Assembly: GCA_913048145.1 (NCBI GenBank) | Contig: CAJWVP010000026.1 | Span: forward strand, 1 to 14,691 | Reading direction: 5' to 3' | DNA length: 14,691 nucleotides | From: an uncultured Rhodospirillaceae bacterium | GTDB lineage: Bacteria > Pseudomonadota > Alphaproteobacteria > Rhodospirillales > Casp-alpha2 | Notes under the pieces: generated by a model | What the model was told of the DNA's origin: nothing | Seen by the model: the letters and a program-made list of their open reading frames with translations, nothing else | Databases searched by the model: none | Translations under genes and position numbers: made by a program | Shown here: in pieces, positions 1 through 6,704 of the stretch | Layout of the letters: each line of letters starts with the position of its first letter | How positions within the stretch are numbered: the stretch's first letter is position 1

Positions 1-419
1 ACGGCGGCATCATAAAGCACGGCGCGAAGCTCCTTTTTGCCTTTGCAGAAGCTACTGTGCCCAAGGTCACTTTGATCACCCGTAAAGCCTATGGCGGCGC
101 CTATGACGTAATGAGCTCCAAACACCTACGCGGAGATCTGAACTTAGCCTGGCCGAGCGCCGAAATCGCCGTCATGGGCCCAAAAGGCGCGGTGGAGATC
201 ATTTTCCGCGAGGACATCGGCGATGAGGAAAAGATTGAGCAACGTACCGAGGAATATCGTGAGCGCTTCGCCAATCCGTTCATAGCCGGCCACCGGGGCT
301 ATATTGATGACGTGATCATGCCGCACAATACACGCATGCGCGTCGCCCGTGGCCTTCGCATGCTGCGGAACAAAAAGCTCGACAATCCATGGAAGAAGCA
401 CGCGAATATTCCGCTATAG
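1..419 (+). CDS. pccB: Propionyl-CoA carboxylase beta subunit, C-terminal part (partial at 5' edge)
   Basis: The gene enters from the left edge in the frame starting at base 3 and shows the last 138 residues. PccB is the carboxyltransferase half of propionyl-CoA carboxylase. It moves carboxyl from biotin on PccA to propionyl-CoA, giving (S)-methylmalonyl-CoA in the cytosol. Visible family signatures are GGIIKHGAKLL at the very start, ITRKAYGGAYDVMSSKHL and WPSAEIAVMGPKGAVEIIF, ending near HANIPL. These match the C-terminal carboxyltransferase domain of acyl-CoA carboxylase beta chains, with PCC the closest by recognition. The stop is TAG at 417-419. The partner pccA lies 2.5 kb downstream on the same strand. 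The N-terminal domain is outside the window. Confidence 0.95.
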   Translation, partial: GGIIKHGAKLLFAFAEATVPKVTLITRKAYGGAYDVMSSKHLRGDLNLAWPSAEIAVMGPKGAVEIIFREDIGDEEKIEQRTEEYRERFANPFIAGHRGYIDDVIMPHNTRMRVARGLRMLRNKKLDNPWKKHANIPL

Positions 420-435
420 AACGCCGTTGATTAGA

Positions 436-450
436 GGGGGGGGGAACATG
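436..450 (+). promoter_or_regulatory. Ribosome binding site containing a run of nine G, deciding the dioxygenase start
   Basis: Nine consecutive G (436-444) preceded by AGA form a purine-rich Shine-Dalgarno region. It ends three bases before the ATG at 448. This supports 448 as the start, against the longer in-frame reading that would begin at 349 inside pccB. Confidence 0.6.
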
Positions 451-1338
451 GTCCAGGTTACTCCGGTTCAAGGCGACTTCGTCGCTGTCGTCGAAGACAT
501 AGACCTGTCATATCCCTTGAATGACGACGAATTTTCCGCCGTCGAGATCGCTTTCGAGACCTACGGCGTAATCGTGTTCCCCGCACAGGACATCACCGAC
601 GATCAGCAAATCGCCTTCTCTCGCCGGTTTGGTCCCTTGGAACCATCTGTTCGCCGCCACCGGAACCGCGCCGTCAGTAATGTTTTCCTGTCCGATATTT
701 CTAATGTCGGGTCGGACGGGCAGATCATGGCTGAGAAATCGGAGGCGATGTCCTACAATCGAGGCAATCAACTCTGGCATTCCGACTCCTCATTTAAGGA
801 AATCCCGTCAAAAGCTTCGCTCCTGTCGGCCCGGGAAGTGCCGCCAAGCGGTGGCGAGACCGAGTTCGCCGACATGCGGGCCGCTTGGGACACCCTCTCG
901 GCAGAAAAGCAGGTTGAAATCTCAGATCTCGTCGCCCAGCACAGCCTGGCCTATTCCCGCGCCACCATAGGTTATGACGCCGGTGAGGAGTTCATGGACG
1001 TGGAAAAGAGCGAAGTGCCGCCGATACCCCAGTCCTTAATTCGTGTAAGCCCTGTAACCGGTCGCAAATCGCTTTACGTAGGCTCCCACGCGGCCTATGT
1101 CGACGGCATGGACCGCGACGCAGGCCGGACGCTCTTAGACGGGCTTTTAGCCCACGCAGCGGAAGATCGGTTCATCTACATTCACAACTGGGCGGCCTTT
1201 GACCTGGTCATGTGGGATAACCGTTGCATCAACCATCGCGGTAGGCCCTGGCAAAGCCAGAAACATCGGCGCGTCATGCGCCGCACCACGATTGGCGGCG
1301 ACGGGTTCGACGAAGCCGCGGCCCTAGCGATCGGCTGA
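448..1338 (+). CDS. TfdA/TauD-family Fe(II)/2-oxoglutarate-dependent dioxygenase
   Basis: A 296-residue non-heme iron oxygenase. The family couples oxidative decarboxylation of 2-oxoglutarate to hydroxylation of an organic substrate, often followed by C-O or C-S bond cleavage. The iron ligands are visible as H111-x-D113 in LWHSDSSF and H263 in WDNRCINHRGRPW. R274 in HRRVMRRTT is the likely 2-oxoglutarate carboxylate anchor. The WDNRC-x-x-HRG block and the length near 290 residues are closer to TfdA (2,4-D dioxygenase) than to TauD, but alphaproteobacterial TfdA-like proteins have varied or unknown substrates. The start at ATG 448 follows a G-rich ribosome site, and an earlier in-frame start would overlap pccB. 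It lies 28 bases after pccB on the same strand and may be cotranscribed. Family call is firm; substrate is not known. Confidence 0.9.
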   Translation: MVQVTPVQGDFVAVVEDIDLSYPLNDDEFSAVEIAFETYGVIVFPAQDITDDQQIAFSRRFGPLEPSVRRHRNRAVSNVFLSDISNVGSDGQIMAEKSEAMSYNRGNQLWHSDSSFKEIPSKASLLSAREVPPSGGETEFADMRAAWDTLSAEKQVEISDLVAQHSLAYSRATIGYDAGEEFMDVEKSEVPPIPQSLIRVSPVTGRKSLYVGSHAAYVDGMDRDAGRTLLDGLLAHAAEDRFIYIHNWAAFDLVMWDNRCINHRGRPWQSQKHRRVMRRTTIGGDGFDEAAALAIG

Positions 1339-1339
1339 A

Positions 1340-1498
1340 CTAGGTAAAAAGGATGCTCTCAAATACGATCGCAATGCTCGCCGGCACCAATACAGCGTCC
1401 GCACGCCTGTCTAAATTCGTATAAGCCGATGCGGTGGATGTCCAGGCCGCGTACAACCCCTCGTACACGACCGCCGTCGGATCGGTCATCAATCCCAT
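1340..1498 (-). CDS. Doubtful small ORF, 52 residues, unknown
   Basis: This minus-strand ORF occupies most of the 234-base gap between the dioxygenase and the amidase. It is on the same strand as, and downstream of, the amidase. It reads MGLMTDPTAVVYEGLYAAW and ends in a hydrophobic stretch (LVPASIAIVFESILFT). About 69% of its third codon positions are G or C, which is compatible with coding. AGGTGAT lies about 6-12 bases before the ATG, a weak ribosome site. A GTG at 1510 is an alternative start, and the frame is open back to about 1545. The stop falls one base from the dioxygenase stop. I recognise no family. It could be a small gene, a relic, or chance. Confidence 0.25.
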   Translation of the reverse strand: MGLMTDPTAVVYEGLYAAWTSTASAYTNLDRRADAVLVPASIAIVFESILFT

Positions 1499-1572
1499 AG
1501 AGACGATCACCTGGCGTTCAGGGTCCGGAAGACGAGCGGCACAGGGCCTTCAGTGGACTTTTATATCATCAC

Positions 1573-2505
1573 TTACCCCGCGGGCGGCTCCTCGCCCGTT
1601 TGCGCGGTAATACGGCCGTAGTGTTCGATGCGGCGGTGACGCGCAAAGTCGAAGATTGTCTTTTTACCAAATACGCAATCATCCAGATCGATTTCGGCGA
1701 TGACCAATTCATCCTCTTCTGTTTTTGCAACGCCGAGGATTTCACCGTTGGGATCGACAATACAACTTTCGCCAAATAGCGGATGGCCATCTTCGTCGCC
1801 GGCTTTCGCGGTTCCAATGACGAACGTGGAGTTCTGGTAGGCGCCGGCCTGTAAAACCAGTCGGTTATGAAAGGTCCGTATCTTGGGGCCTTCCTCGGGC
1901 CGTTGGGAATTGACCGACGGTGTATTGTAGCCAAGCATCACCAGTTCCACGCCTTGCAGCCCCATCACCCGGAATGTCTCTGGCCAACGCCGGTCGTTGC
2001 AGATGCACATACCCATGTTGCCCCCCATGGTGTTCCAAACAGGGAAGCCCAAATCGCCAGGTTGGAAGTATCGCTTTTCCAGGTGCTGAAAGGCACGTTC
2101 CGTATCGAACTCGTCATGGCCCGGCAGGTGCACCTTTCGGTATTTGCCCGCGATGTTGCCCGCCTTATCGACCAGAATAGCCGTATTGAAATGGTGGCCC
2201 TCCGGCGTGAGCTCCGCGTATCCAAGATAGAAGCCCACACCGCGTTCTCTAGCCAAGCGGAACAGGGGACTGGTGGCGGCGTTCGGCATTTCCTTCTCAA
2301 ACCAGATGTCCATGTCGGCACGGTTTTCGGCGTAGTAACGCGGAAAGAACGTGGTAAGCGCCAACTCAGTGAACACCAACAAATCTACCCCGGCATCGGC
2401 GGCATCCTCCAGCATGGTGCACAAGCGCGAGATGACCTCTTGGCGGGAATCAGCTTTCTGAATGGGGCCCGATTGGGCAGCGGCAACGGTAAGGGGTCTG
2501 GCCAT
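1573..2505 (-). CDS. N-carbamoyl-D-amino-acid hydrolase (nitrilase superfamily amidase)
   Basis: A 310-residue carbon-nitrogen hydrolase. D-carbamoylases cleave N-carbamoyl-D-amino acids to the D-amino acid, ammonia and CO2. Counting from the chosen start, the Glu-Lys-Cys triad is E47 in VFTELALTTFFPR, K124 in GKYRKVHLPGH and C169 in CICNDRRWPE. The blocks FQHLEKRYFQPGDLGFPV and YNTPSVNSQRP, and the length near 304-310, agree with Agrobacterium-type D-carbamoylase as I remember it. GAGGA six bases before the ATG at 2505 decides this start over an in-frame TTG at 2517. The gene is convergent with the dioxygenase and divergent from the 2TM protein gene. No hydantoinase or racemase is in view, so another ureido substrate such as N-carbamoylputrescine or a pyrimidine product is possible. 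Confidence 0.85.
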   Translation of the reverse strand: MARPLTVAAAQSGPIQKADSRQEVISRLCTMLEDAADAGVDLLVFTELALTTFFPRYYAENRADMDIWFEKEMPNAATSPLFRLARERGVGFYLGYAELTPEGHHFNTAILVDKAGNIAGKYRKVHLPGHDEFDTERAFQHLEKRYFQPGDLGFPVWNTMGGNMGMCICNDRRWPETFRVMGLQGVELVMLGYNTPSVNSQRPEEGPKIRTFHNRLVLQAGAYQNSTFVIGTAKAGDEDGHPLFGESCIVDPNGEILGVAKTEEDELVIAEIDLDDCVFGKKTIFDFARHRRIEHYGRITAQTGEEPPAG

Positions 2506-2573
2506 GGGTTTCCTCAAGGCGTTAAGTTACGTTGTCATAGGTTCCCGGTCCCCACCCAAAGAGTCAAATCCCG

Positions 2574-2825
2574 ATGCCGAACACCGAATACAAAGATACC
2601 CAAGAGCCCGGTACAGATGATGCCAATACAGCGCGAAAGCGTTTGATCTGGTTTGGCATTCACCTGTCTGGATATTTCCTGGTCATGCTGGTCCTGGTAC
2701 CTTTGAACTTCTGGTTAACTCCGAATGATATCTGGATTCTGTTGCCGTTGGTCGGGTGGGCCGCAGTCCTTGCCTTGCATGTGGCCTATGTCATGGGCTT
2801 GTTCGACATCTTCCGATCGAATTAG
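2574..2825 (+). CDS. Small 2TM-domain membrane protein
   Basis: An 83-residue protein with a charged N-terminus (about residues 1-24) and two predicted membrane helices, near 26-46 (FGIHLSGYFLVMLVLVPLNF) and 54-77 (IWILLPLVGWAAVLALHVAY). The helices are joined by a short loop with WLTPNDIW. This resembles the bacterial 2TM domain family, found alone or fused to histidine kinases, and no enzymatic role is known. The ribosome site is weak (AAAGAG about 10 bases before the ATG). It is divergent from the amidase over a 68-base gap that must hold both promoters. It precedes pccA on the same strand, with a hairpin directly after its stop. Confidence 0.75.
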   Translation: MPNTEYKDTQEPGTDDANTARKRLIWFGIHLSGYFLVMLVLVPLNFWLTPNDIWILLPLVGWAAVLALHVAYVMGLFDIFRSN

Positions 2826-2846
2826 AAGCCGTCTTAACGACGGTTT
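2826..2846 (+). terminator. Possible rho-independent terminator or attenuator after the 2TM gene
   Basis: AAGCCGTC (2826-2833) and GACGGTTT (2839-2846) form an 8-bp stem with one G-T pair around a 5-base loop. It starts on the base after the 2TM stop codon. The 3' arm ends in TTT, but the following sequence (CGTG) gives a poor U tract. If it terminates, pccA needs its own promoter in 2847-2905. Confidence 0.4.
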
Positions 2847-2918
2847 CGTGCATGGATTCTTCCGAGCCGAACGGCTACAACGGGCGCGCATTGCGATGGT
2901 ATTCATTCGGAGAGGTTG

Positions 2919-4907
2919 ATGATCAAGAAAATCCTTATCGCCAACCGTGGTGAAATTGCATGCCGAGTGATCAAGACGGCACGGAAGATGGGTATCTCGA
3001 CCGTGGCAATCTATTCTGACGCTGATCGCAATTCGCTGCATCGACTGATAGCAGACGAATCAGTCTATATCGGACCGGCACCATCGGCGGAAAGCTATCT
3101 GGTTATCGATAATATTTTGGCAGCCATCAAGAAAACCGGCGCCGACGCCGTGCATCCAGGATACGGGTTCTTGTCCGAAAACGCCGCTTTTGCCAAAGCG
3201 TTGGACAAAGAAGGAGTGACGTTCATTGGCCCACCGGTTGGTGCAATCACCACTATGGGCGACAAAATCGCATCTAAGAAGCTGGCAGAGAAGGCGAACG
3301 TCTCCACGGTGCCGGGGCACACGGAAGCGGTGCGGGACCCGGAAGACGCCGTGCAAATCGCCAAGGATATCGGTTATCCGGTGATGCTCAAGGCTTCGGC
3401 TGGAGGTGGTGGCAAAGGCATGCGGCTCGCGCGGAACGACGAGGAATGTCGCGATGGTCTAGAACGCGCTGTTAATGAGGCCAAATCATCCTTTGGTGAT
3501 GACCGGGTTTTCGTTGAAAAATACATCGAGGAACCTCGTCACATCGAGATACAAATCATTGCCGACAAACACGGCAACACGGTTTACATGGGCGAACGGG
3601 AATGCTCCATACAGCGCCGTCACCAGAAGGTTTTGGAAGAGGCGCCGTCGCCGTTCCTGGACGAAGCGATGCGCCAAGCCATGGGTAAGCAGGCCGTCGC
3701 TCTGGCGAAAGCCGTCGATTACTATTCCGCCGGTACCGTCGAGTTTATTGTTGATGACAAAAAGAATTTCTTTTTCCTGGAAATGAATACTCGCCTGCAG
3801 GTGGAGCATCCGGTAACAGAACTGATCACTGGACAGGACTTGGTCGAACTGATGATCAAAGTTGCTGCCAACGAGGAACTTCCGTTCGGCCAAGACGATG
3901 TAAAACTAAACGGCTGGGCACTGGAAGCCCGCGTCTACGCCGAAGATCCGTTCCGTAATTTCTTACCATCTATCGGCCGCCTGGTTCGCTATCAAAGCCC
4001 CAAGGAAACGCACCATGTGCGTGTCGATACGGGCGTTACTGAAGGTGGCGAGATCTCCATTTACTACGACCCCATGATCGCGAAGTTGATCACCTTCGGC
4101 GCTGACCGCACCGAGGCGATACAGCACATGCGCACGGCCCTGGATTCCTATTATATCCGCGGCGTTAACCATAATATTGGTTTTCTGTCTGCGCTAATCG
4201 CCCACTCGCGATTCCAGTCGGGTAACATTACGACCAATTTTATCGCCGAGGAATATCCCGACGGCTTCCATCCCCAAGATTTGCCTTCGGAGGACCCAAT
4301 CATTCAGGTCATAGTTGCCGCATCGATCCATCATGCCTATCAACAGCGTGCCGCCTCCATCAGTGGCCAGGTCGCGGGACATGGGCGTCAGGTTGATGAC
4401 TCCTGGGTGGTCGTGACTAGGGACGGGCACCAACCAGTAACGGTCGGCAAGGTCACCGACGGCTACTCCGTCATCGTTGACGGGACCACGCACGAGTTCC
4501 AAACCGATTGGCAACTGGGCGAACCCTTGCTGCGCGGTAACTTGGTGGGCGACAAGAATCTGGTCATCCAAGTCGAGCGCGAGAACATTGCCTACCGGCT
4601 GACGCACGGCGGATCGCAAGACGATGTTCTCGTGCTCAGCCCCGCGCATGCGGAACTGAACGCATTGATGCCGGTGAAGGTGCCCCCGGATACATCGAAG
4701 TTGCTGCTTTCGCCGATGCCGGGGTTATTAATTTCCCTAGCCGTTGCAGAGGGCCAGGAAGTGAAGGCAGGCGAGGAATTAGCCGTCATTGAGGCCATGA
4801 AGATGGAAAATGTCCTGCGTGCCGAGCGTGATGCGGTGGTTAGCTCTATCAAAGCCGCCACCGGTGAAAGCCTAATGGTCGATCAAGTGATCATGGATTT
4901 CGAATAG
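2919..4907 (+). CDS. pccA: Propionyl-CoA carboxylase alpha subunit (biotin carboxylase plus biotin carrier)
   Basis: A 662-residue subunit that carboxylates its own biotin with ATP and bicarbonate and passes the carboxyl to PccB. Domains in order: biotin carboxylase N-domain (1-115, ILIANRGEIACRVI); ATP-grasp with glycine loop AGGGGKGMR (161-169), HQKVLEEAPSP (235-245) and EMNTRLQVEHPVTE (288-301, with catalytic R292 and E296); biotin carboxylase C-domain (about 320-445); a PCC-type linker region; and a biotinyl domain with AMKM. The biotinylated lysine is K628 (codon 4800-4802), 34 residues before the C-terminus. YDPMIAKLITFGADR and NFIAEEYPDGF favour PCC over methylcrotonyl- or acetyl-CoA carboxylase. 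Start ATG 2919 follows GGAGAGG; a TTG at 2916 overlaps that site and is less likely. The acylphosphatase gene starts two bases after its stop. Confidence 0.95.
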   Translation: MIKKILIANRGEIACRVIKTARKMGISTVAIYSDADRNSLHRLIADESVYIGPAPSAESYLVIDNILAAIKKTGADAVHPGYGFLSENAAFAKALDKEGVTFIGPPVGAITTMGDKIASKKLAEKANVSTVPGHTEAVRDPEDAVQIAKDIGYPVMLKASAGGGGKGMRLARNDEECRDGLERAVNEAKSSFGDDRVFVEKYIEEPRHIEIQIIADKHGNTVYMGERECSIQRRHQKVLEEAPSPFLDEAMRQAMGKQAVALAKAVDYYSAGTVEFIVDDKKNFFFLEMNTRLQVEHPVTELITGQDLVELMIKVAANEELPFGQDDVKLNGWALEARVYAEDPFRNFLPSIGRLVRYQSPKETHHVRVDTGVTEGGEISIYYDPMIAKLITFGADRTEAIQHMRTALDSYYIRGVNHNIGFLSALIAHSRFQSGNITTNFIAEEYPDGFHPQDLPSEDPIIQVIVAASIHHAYQQRAASISGQVAGHGRQVDDSWVVVTRDGHQPVTVGKVTDGYSVIVDGTTHEFQTDWQLGEPLLRGNLVGDKNLVIQVERENIAYRLTHGGSQDDVLVLSPAHAELNALMPVKVPPDTSKLLLSPMPGLLISLAVAEGQEVKAGEELAVIEAMKMENVLRAERDAVVSSIKAATGESLMVDQVIMDFE

Positions 4908-4909
4908 GC

Positions 4910-5191
4910 GTGGCCAAAACCACTCGTCACGTAATTATTTCCGGACGCGTCCAGGGTGTCTGGTTTCGCGGTTGGACTAAGCAACAAGCGTCATCACTCG
5001 GCCTCACGGGCTGGGTTCGCAACCGGCGTGACGGCACGGTGGAGGCAATTTTTCAAGGTGATGCTGCCGACATTGACGCGATGTTAAATGCCTGCTGGCA
5101 GGGACCACCTGCCGCCAGCGTAGCCGATATCCGAGTTGCGGATGGAGTGCTAAGTAATTTCCATAATTTTCGCCATCTCCCCACAATCTGA
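4910..5191 (+). CDS. acyP: Acylphosphatase
   Basis: A 93-residue protein that hydrolyses acyl phosphates such as acetyl phosphate to carboxylate and phosphate. It has the two family signatures: GRVQGVWFRG (residues 12-21) with phosphate-binding R20, and GWVRNRRDGTVEAIFQG (34-50) with catalytic N38. Length is normal for the family. The start is GTG at 4910, two bases after the pccA stop, so translation is probably coupled to pccA. Co-expression with a carboxylase could suggest hydrolysis of carboxyphosphate or acyl-phosphate by-products, but that is only inference. Confidence 0.92.
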   Translation: MAKTTRHVIISGRVQGVWFRGWTKQQASSLGLTGWVRNRRDGTVEAIFQGDAADIDAMLNACWQGPPAASVADIRVADGVLSNFHNFRHLPTI

Positions 5192-5576
5192 CCTTCTTTG
5201 ATAGGCGTCACTTAGAGATGACACGGTTACAGGTATGAACTCCTGGACTACTGCTTTTTACAGATAGGTCGTCGGCCGTTTTGAATCAACAAAGGAGAAA
5301 ATAGGGATGTTCGGTGCCAAGCGGACCGAGTGTGTTCGGGTCCCTGTTCGTTCGCCTTGGTTTTTGGTGGTTGCATTGTTTACGTCGGCCCGCGCCAAAG
5401 GCTTAACAAACGACATATCGAGCATCGACATAGGTCCGTATACGGATGAGGCGTGCTGTGCTGATATCGAGACCCTGATTGGGGCAATCGCAAGATCAGG
5501 CTTCGCCGCCGTTGCTAAAATTCTAGAATTGACCGTGGCGCCAGTGTGCACCTCGGTGGGGACTTGATGTGAGGCT
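5192..5576. other. 385-base stretch without a certain gene
   Basis: This lies between two convergent genes, acylphosphatase (plus) and the alpha/beta hydrolase (minus). No clear terminator hairpin with a T run was seen. The stretch holds a small plus-strand ORF (5307-5567), listed separately, and a competing minus-strand reading that I reject. Confidence 0.5.
5307..5567 (+). CDS. Small hypothetical protein, 86 residues, possible signal peptide
   Basis: The family is not recognised. The case for a real gene is AAAGGAG at 5291-5297, an excellent ribosome site nine bases before the ATG at 5307, and a full ORF to TGA 5565-5567. The N-terminus is basic (MFGAKRTECVRVPVR), followed by a short hydrophobic run (PWFLVVALFTSA) and ARAKG, which could be a signal peptidase site near residue 31. 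The remaining 55 residues are acidic and then hydrophobic, with an adjacent Cys pair (EACCADIE) and a lone Cys near the end. It ends nine bases before the convergent hydrolase gene. Against it, there is no known homolog and the hydrophobic core is short. Confidence 0.35.
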   Translation: MFGAKRTECVRVPVRSPWFLVVALFTSARAKGLTNDISSIDIGPYTDEACCADIETLIGAIARSGFAAVAKILELTVAPVCTSVGT

Positions 5577-6704
5577 TCAGGCCAGGGTTTTTAGGAAATC
5601 AAGTAGGTGGCGGTTCACTTCGGTCGCTTGTTCCTGTTGCACCCAATGACCAGCGCCCGGAACCAGGTGGCAGGCCCGGAAATCCATGCAAACATCCGTT
5701 TGCATGGCGTCCAGAGCACCCGGGACCTGGTGAATACCCCAGTCCGCCGCCCCGGCAATGAAGCATGACGGAACGTCGATGGTTCGGCCTGCAAACACGT
5801 CCAACTCCTTGTTTTGGATGCCGTTCGTCCGACAACGATACCAATTCAAGGCACCTTGAAAGCCAGTCCTTTTATATTCGGTGCTATATATCAAAAGCTC
5901 CCTCTCCGGCAGCCATGAATTAGCAGCAATGTGCTCCGCGGAGGGCATCTCCTCGGCTACCGTTTCCGCCATGTCCTTGTCCAGATTCATGATGTAGTAG
6001 TTGGGCATCTTCGCCAGTTCTGCGGCTGTCCACTCAGCCAGAGGGAAAGGTTTGTTATCTTCCCAATCAGCACTTTTTTGATGGAAATAGGCGCGCAGGA
6101 AGTCATGAACCCCTTGTGGACAAAAATGCATGTCGGAGTTGGCCGGACGGGTCGAATAGTACCATTGGTAATGCTTGCGCGGTCGATCTAGAGCGATCAT
6201 GTCCGTATGGATGGAATCCGGTGGCACCGGACCCAAGGCGGGTGGGCCGGCGAAGGGCGCGCTCATGAGGGTCATAGCCCGGAACACGTCGGGACGGATC
6301 AAGGCGGCGTAGGCGGCAACGGAAGCGCCAAAATCATGCCCAATCACCGCATTTACATGATCGCGGCCGACGGCTTTGATGAGGCTCAGCATGTCGCGCA
6401 CTAAGTTGAGAAGACGATAGGGCCCCAGGTCCGTGTCATACTCGTCGCTCCAGCCCATGGTACGGCCGTATCCCCGCTGGTCCGGCGCGATCACGTAGTA
6501 GCCGGCTTCGGCAAGGACCGGCATGACCCTGCGCCAACTATACGCCAGCTCCGGAAACCCGTGCAGCAACAGCACCGCCGGCCGGTTCGGGTCCGCGTCT
6601 CCGGCTTCGAGTATATGGAGCGTCAGACCGTTCACGTCCTGAATAAAACGTGAGCAGACACCATCCGGCAGAGCATGTTCGTCATAGGGCAACGGGAACG
6701 TCAT
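5577..6704 (-). CDS. Epoxide-hydrolase-type alpha/beta hydrolase
   Basis: A 375-residue alpha/beta hydrolase with the full epoxide hydrolase pattern. This family opens epoxides to diols through a covalent aspartyl ester. Seen are the oxyanion motif HGFPE (48-52), DQRGYG (75-80), nucleophile D124 in GHDFGAS, cap-domain tyrosines Y179 (in HYQWYY) and Y289 (in LNWYR) that would protonate the epoxide, acid D321 in GAADWG, and base H353 in GAGHWVQQE. Having Asp as nucleophile rules out an ordinary esterase; haloalkane dehalogenase is less likely because the tyrosine pair is present. A cap insertion of about 140 residues lies between D124 and Y289. Its ATG overlaps the lipB stop (ATGA), so the two genes are probably translationally coupled. 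Confidence 0.88.
   Translation of the reverse strand: MTFPLPYDEHALPDGVCSRFIQDVNGLTLHILEAGDADPNRPAVLLLHGFPELAYSWRRVMPVLAEAGYYVIAPDQRGYGRTMGWSDEYDTDLGPYRLLNLVRDMLSLIKAVGRDHVNAVIGHDFGASVAAYAALIRPDVFRAMTLMSAPFAGPPALGPVPPDSIHTDMIALDRPRKHYQWYYSTRPANSDMHFCPQGVHDFLRAYFHQKSADWEDNKPFPLAEWTAAELAKMPNYYIMNLDKDMAETVAEEMPSAEHIAANSWLPERELLIYSTEYKRTGFQGALNWYRCRTNGIQNKELDVFAGRTIDVPSCFIAGAADWGIHQVPGALDAMQTDVCMDFRACHLVPGAGHWVQQEQATEVNRHLLDFLKTLA

Noticed and set aside
349..447. N-terminal extension of the dioxygenase into pccB
   Set aside because: It would overlap pccB by 71 bases and the residues are not family-like; ATG 448 has a purine-rich ribosome site.
1867..2646. Long plus-strand ORF (259 codons) antisense to the amidase
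   Set aside because: The minus strand encodes a complete nitrilase-superfamily enzyme with its triad; this frame is its shadow and has no recognisable motifs.
4194..4649. Minus-strand ORF of 151 codons inside pccA
   Set aside because: It lies wholly within the confidently identified pccA and shows no motifs.
5258..5551. Minus-strand ORF of 97 codons in the gap after acylphosphatase
   Set aside because: It needs a GTG start with a poor ribosome site, shows no family resemblance, and overlaps a plus-strand ORF that has a strong ribosome site.
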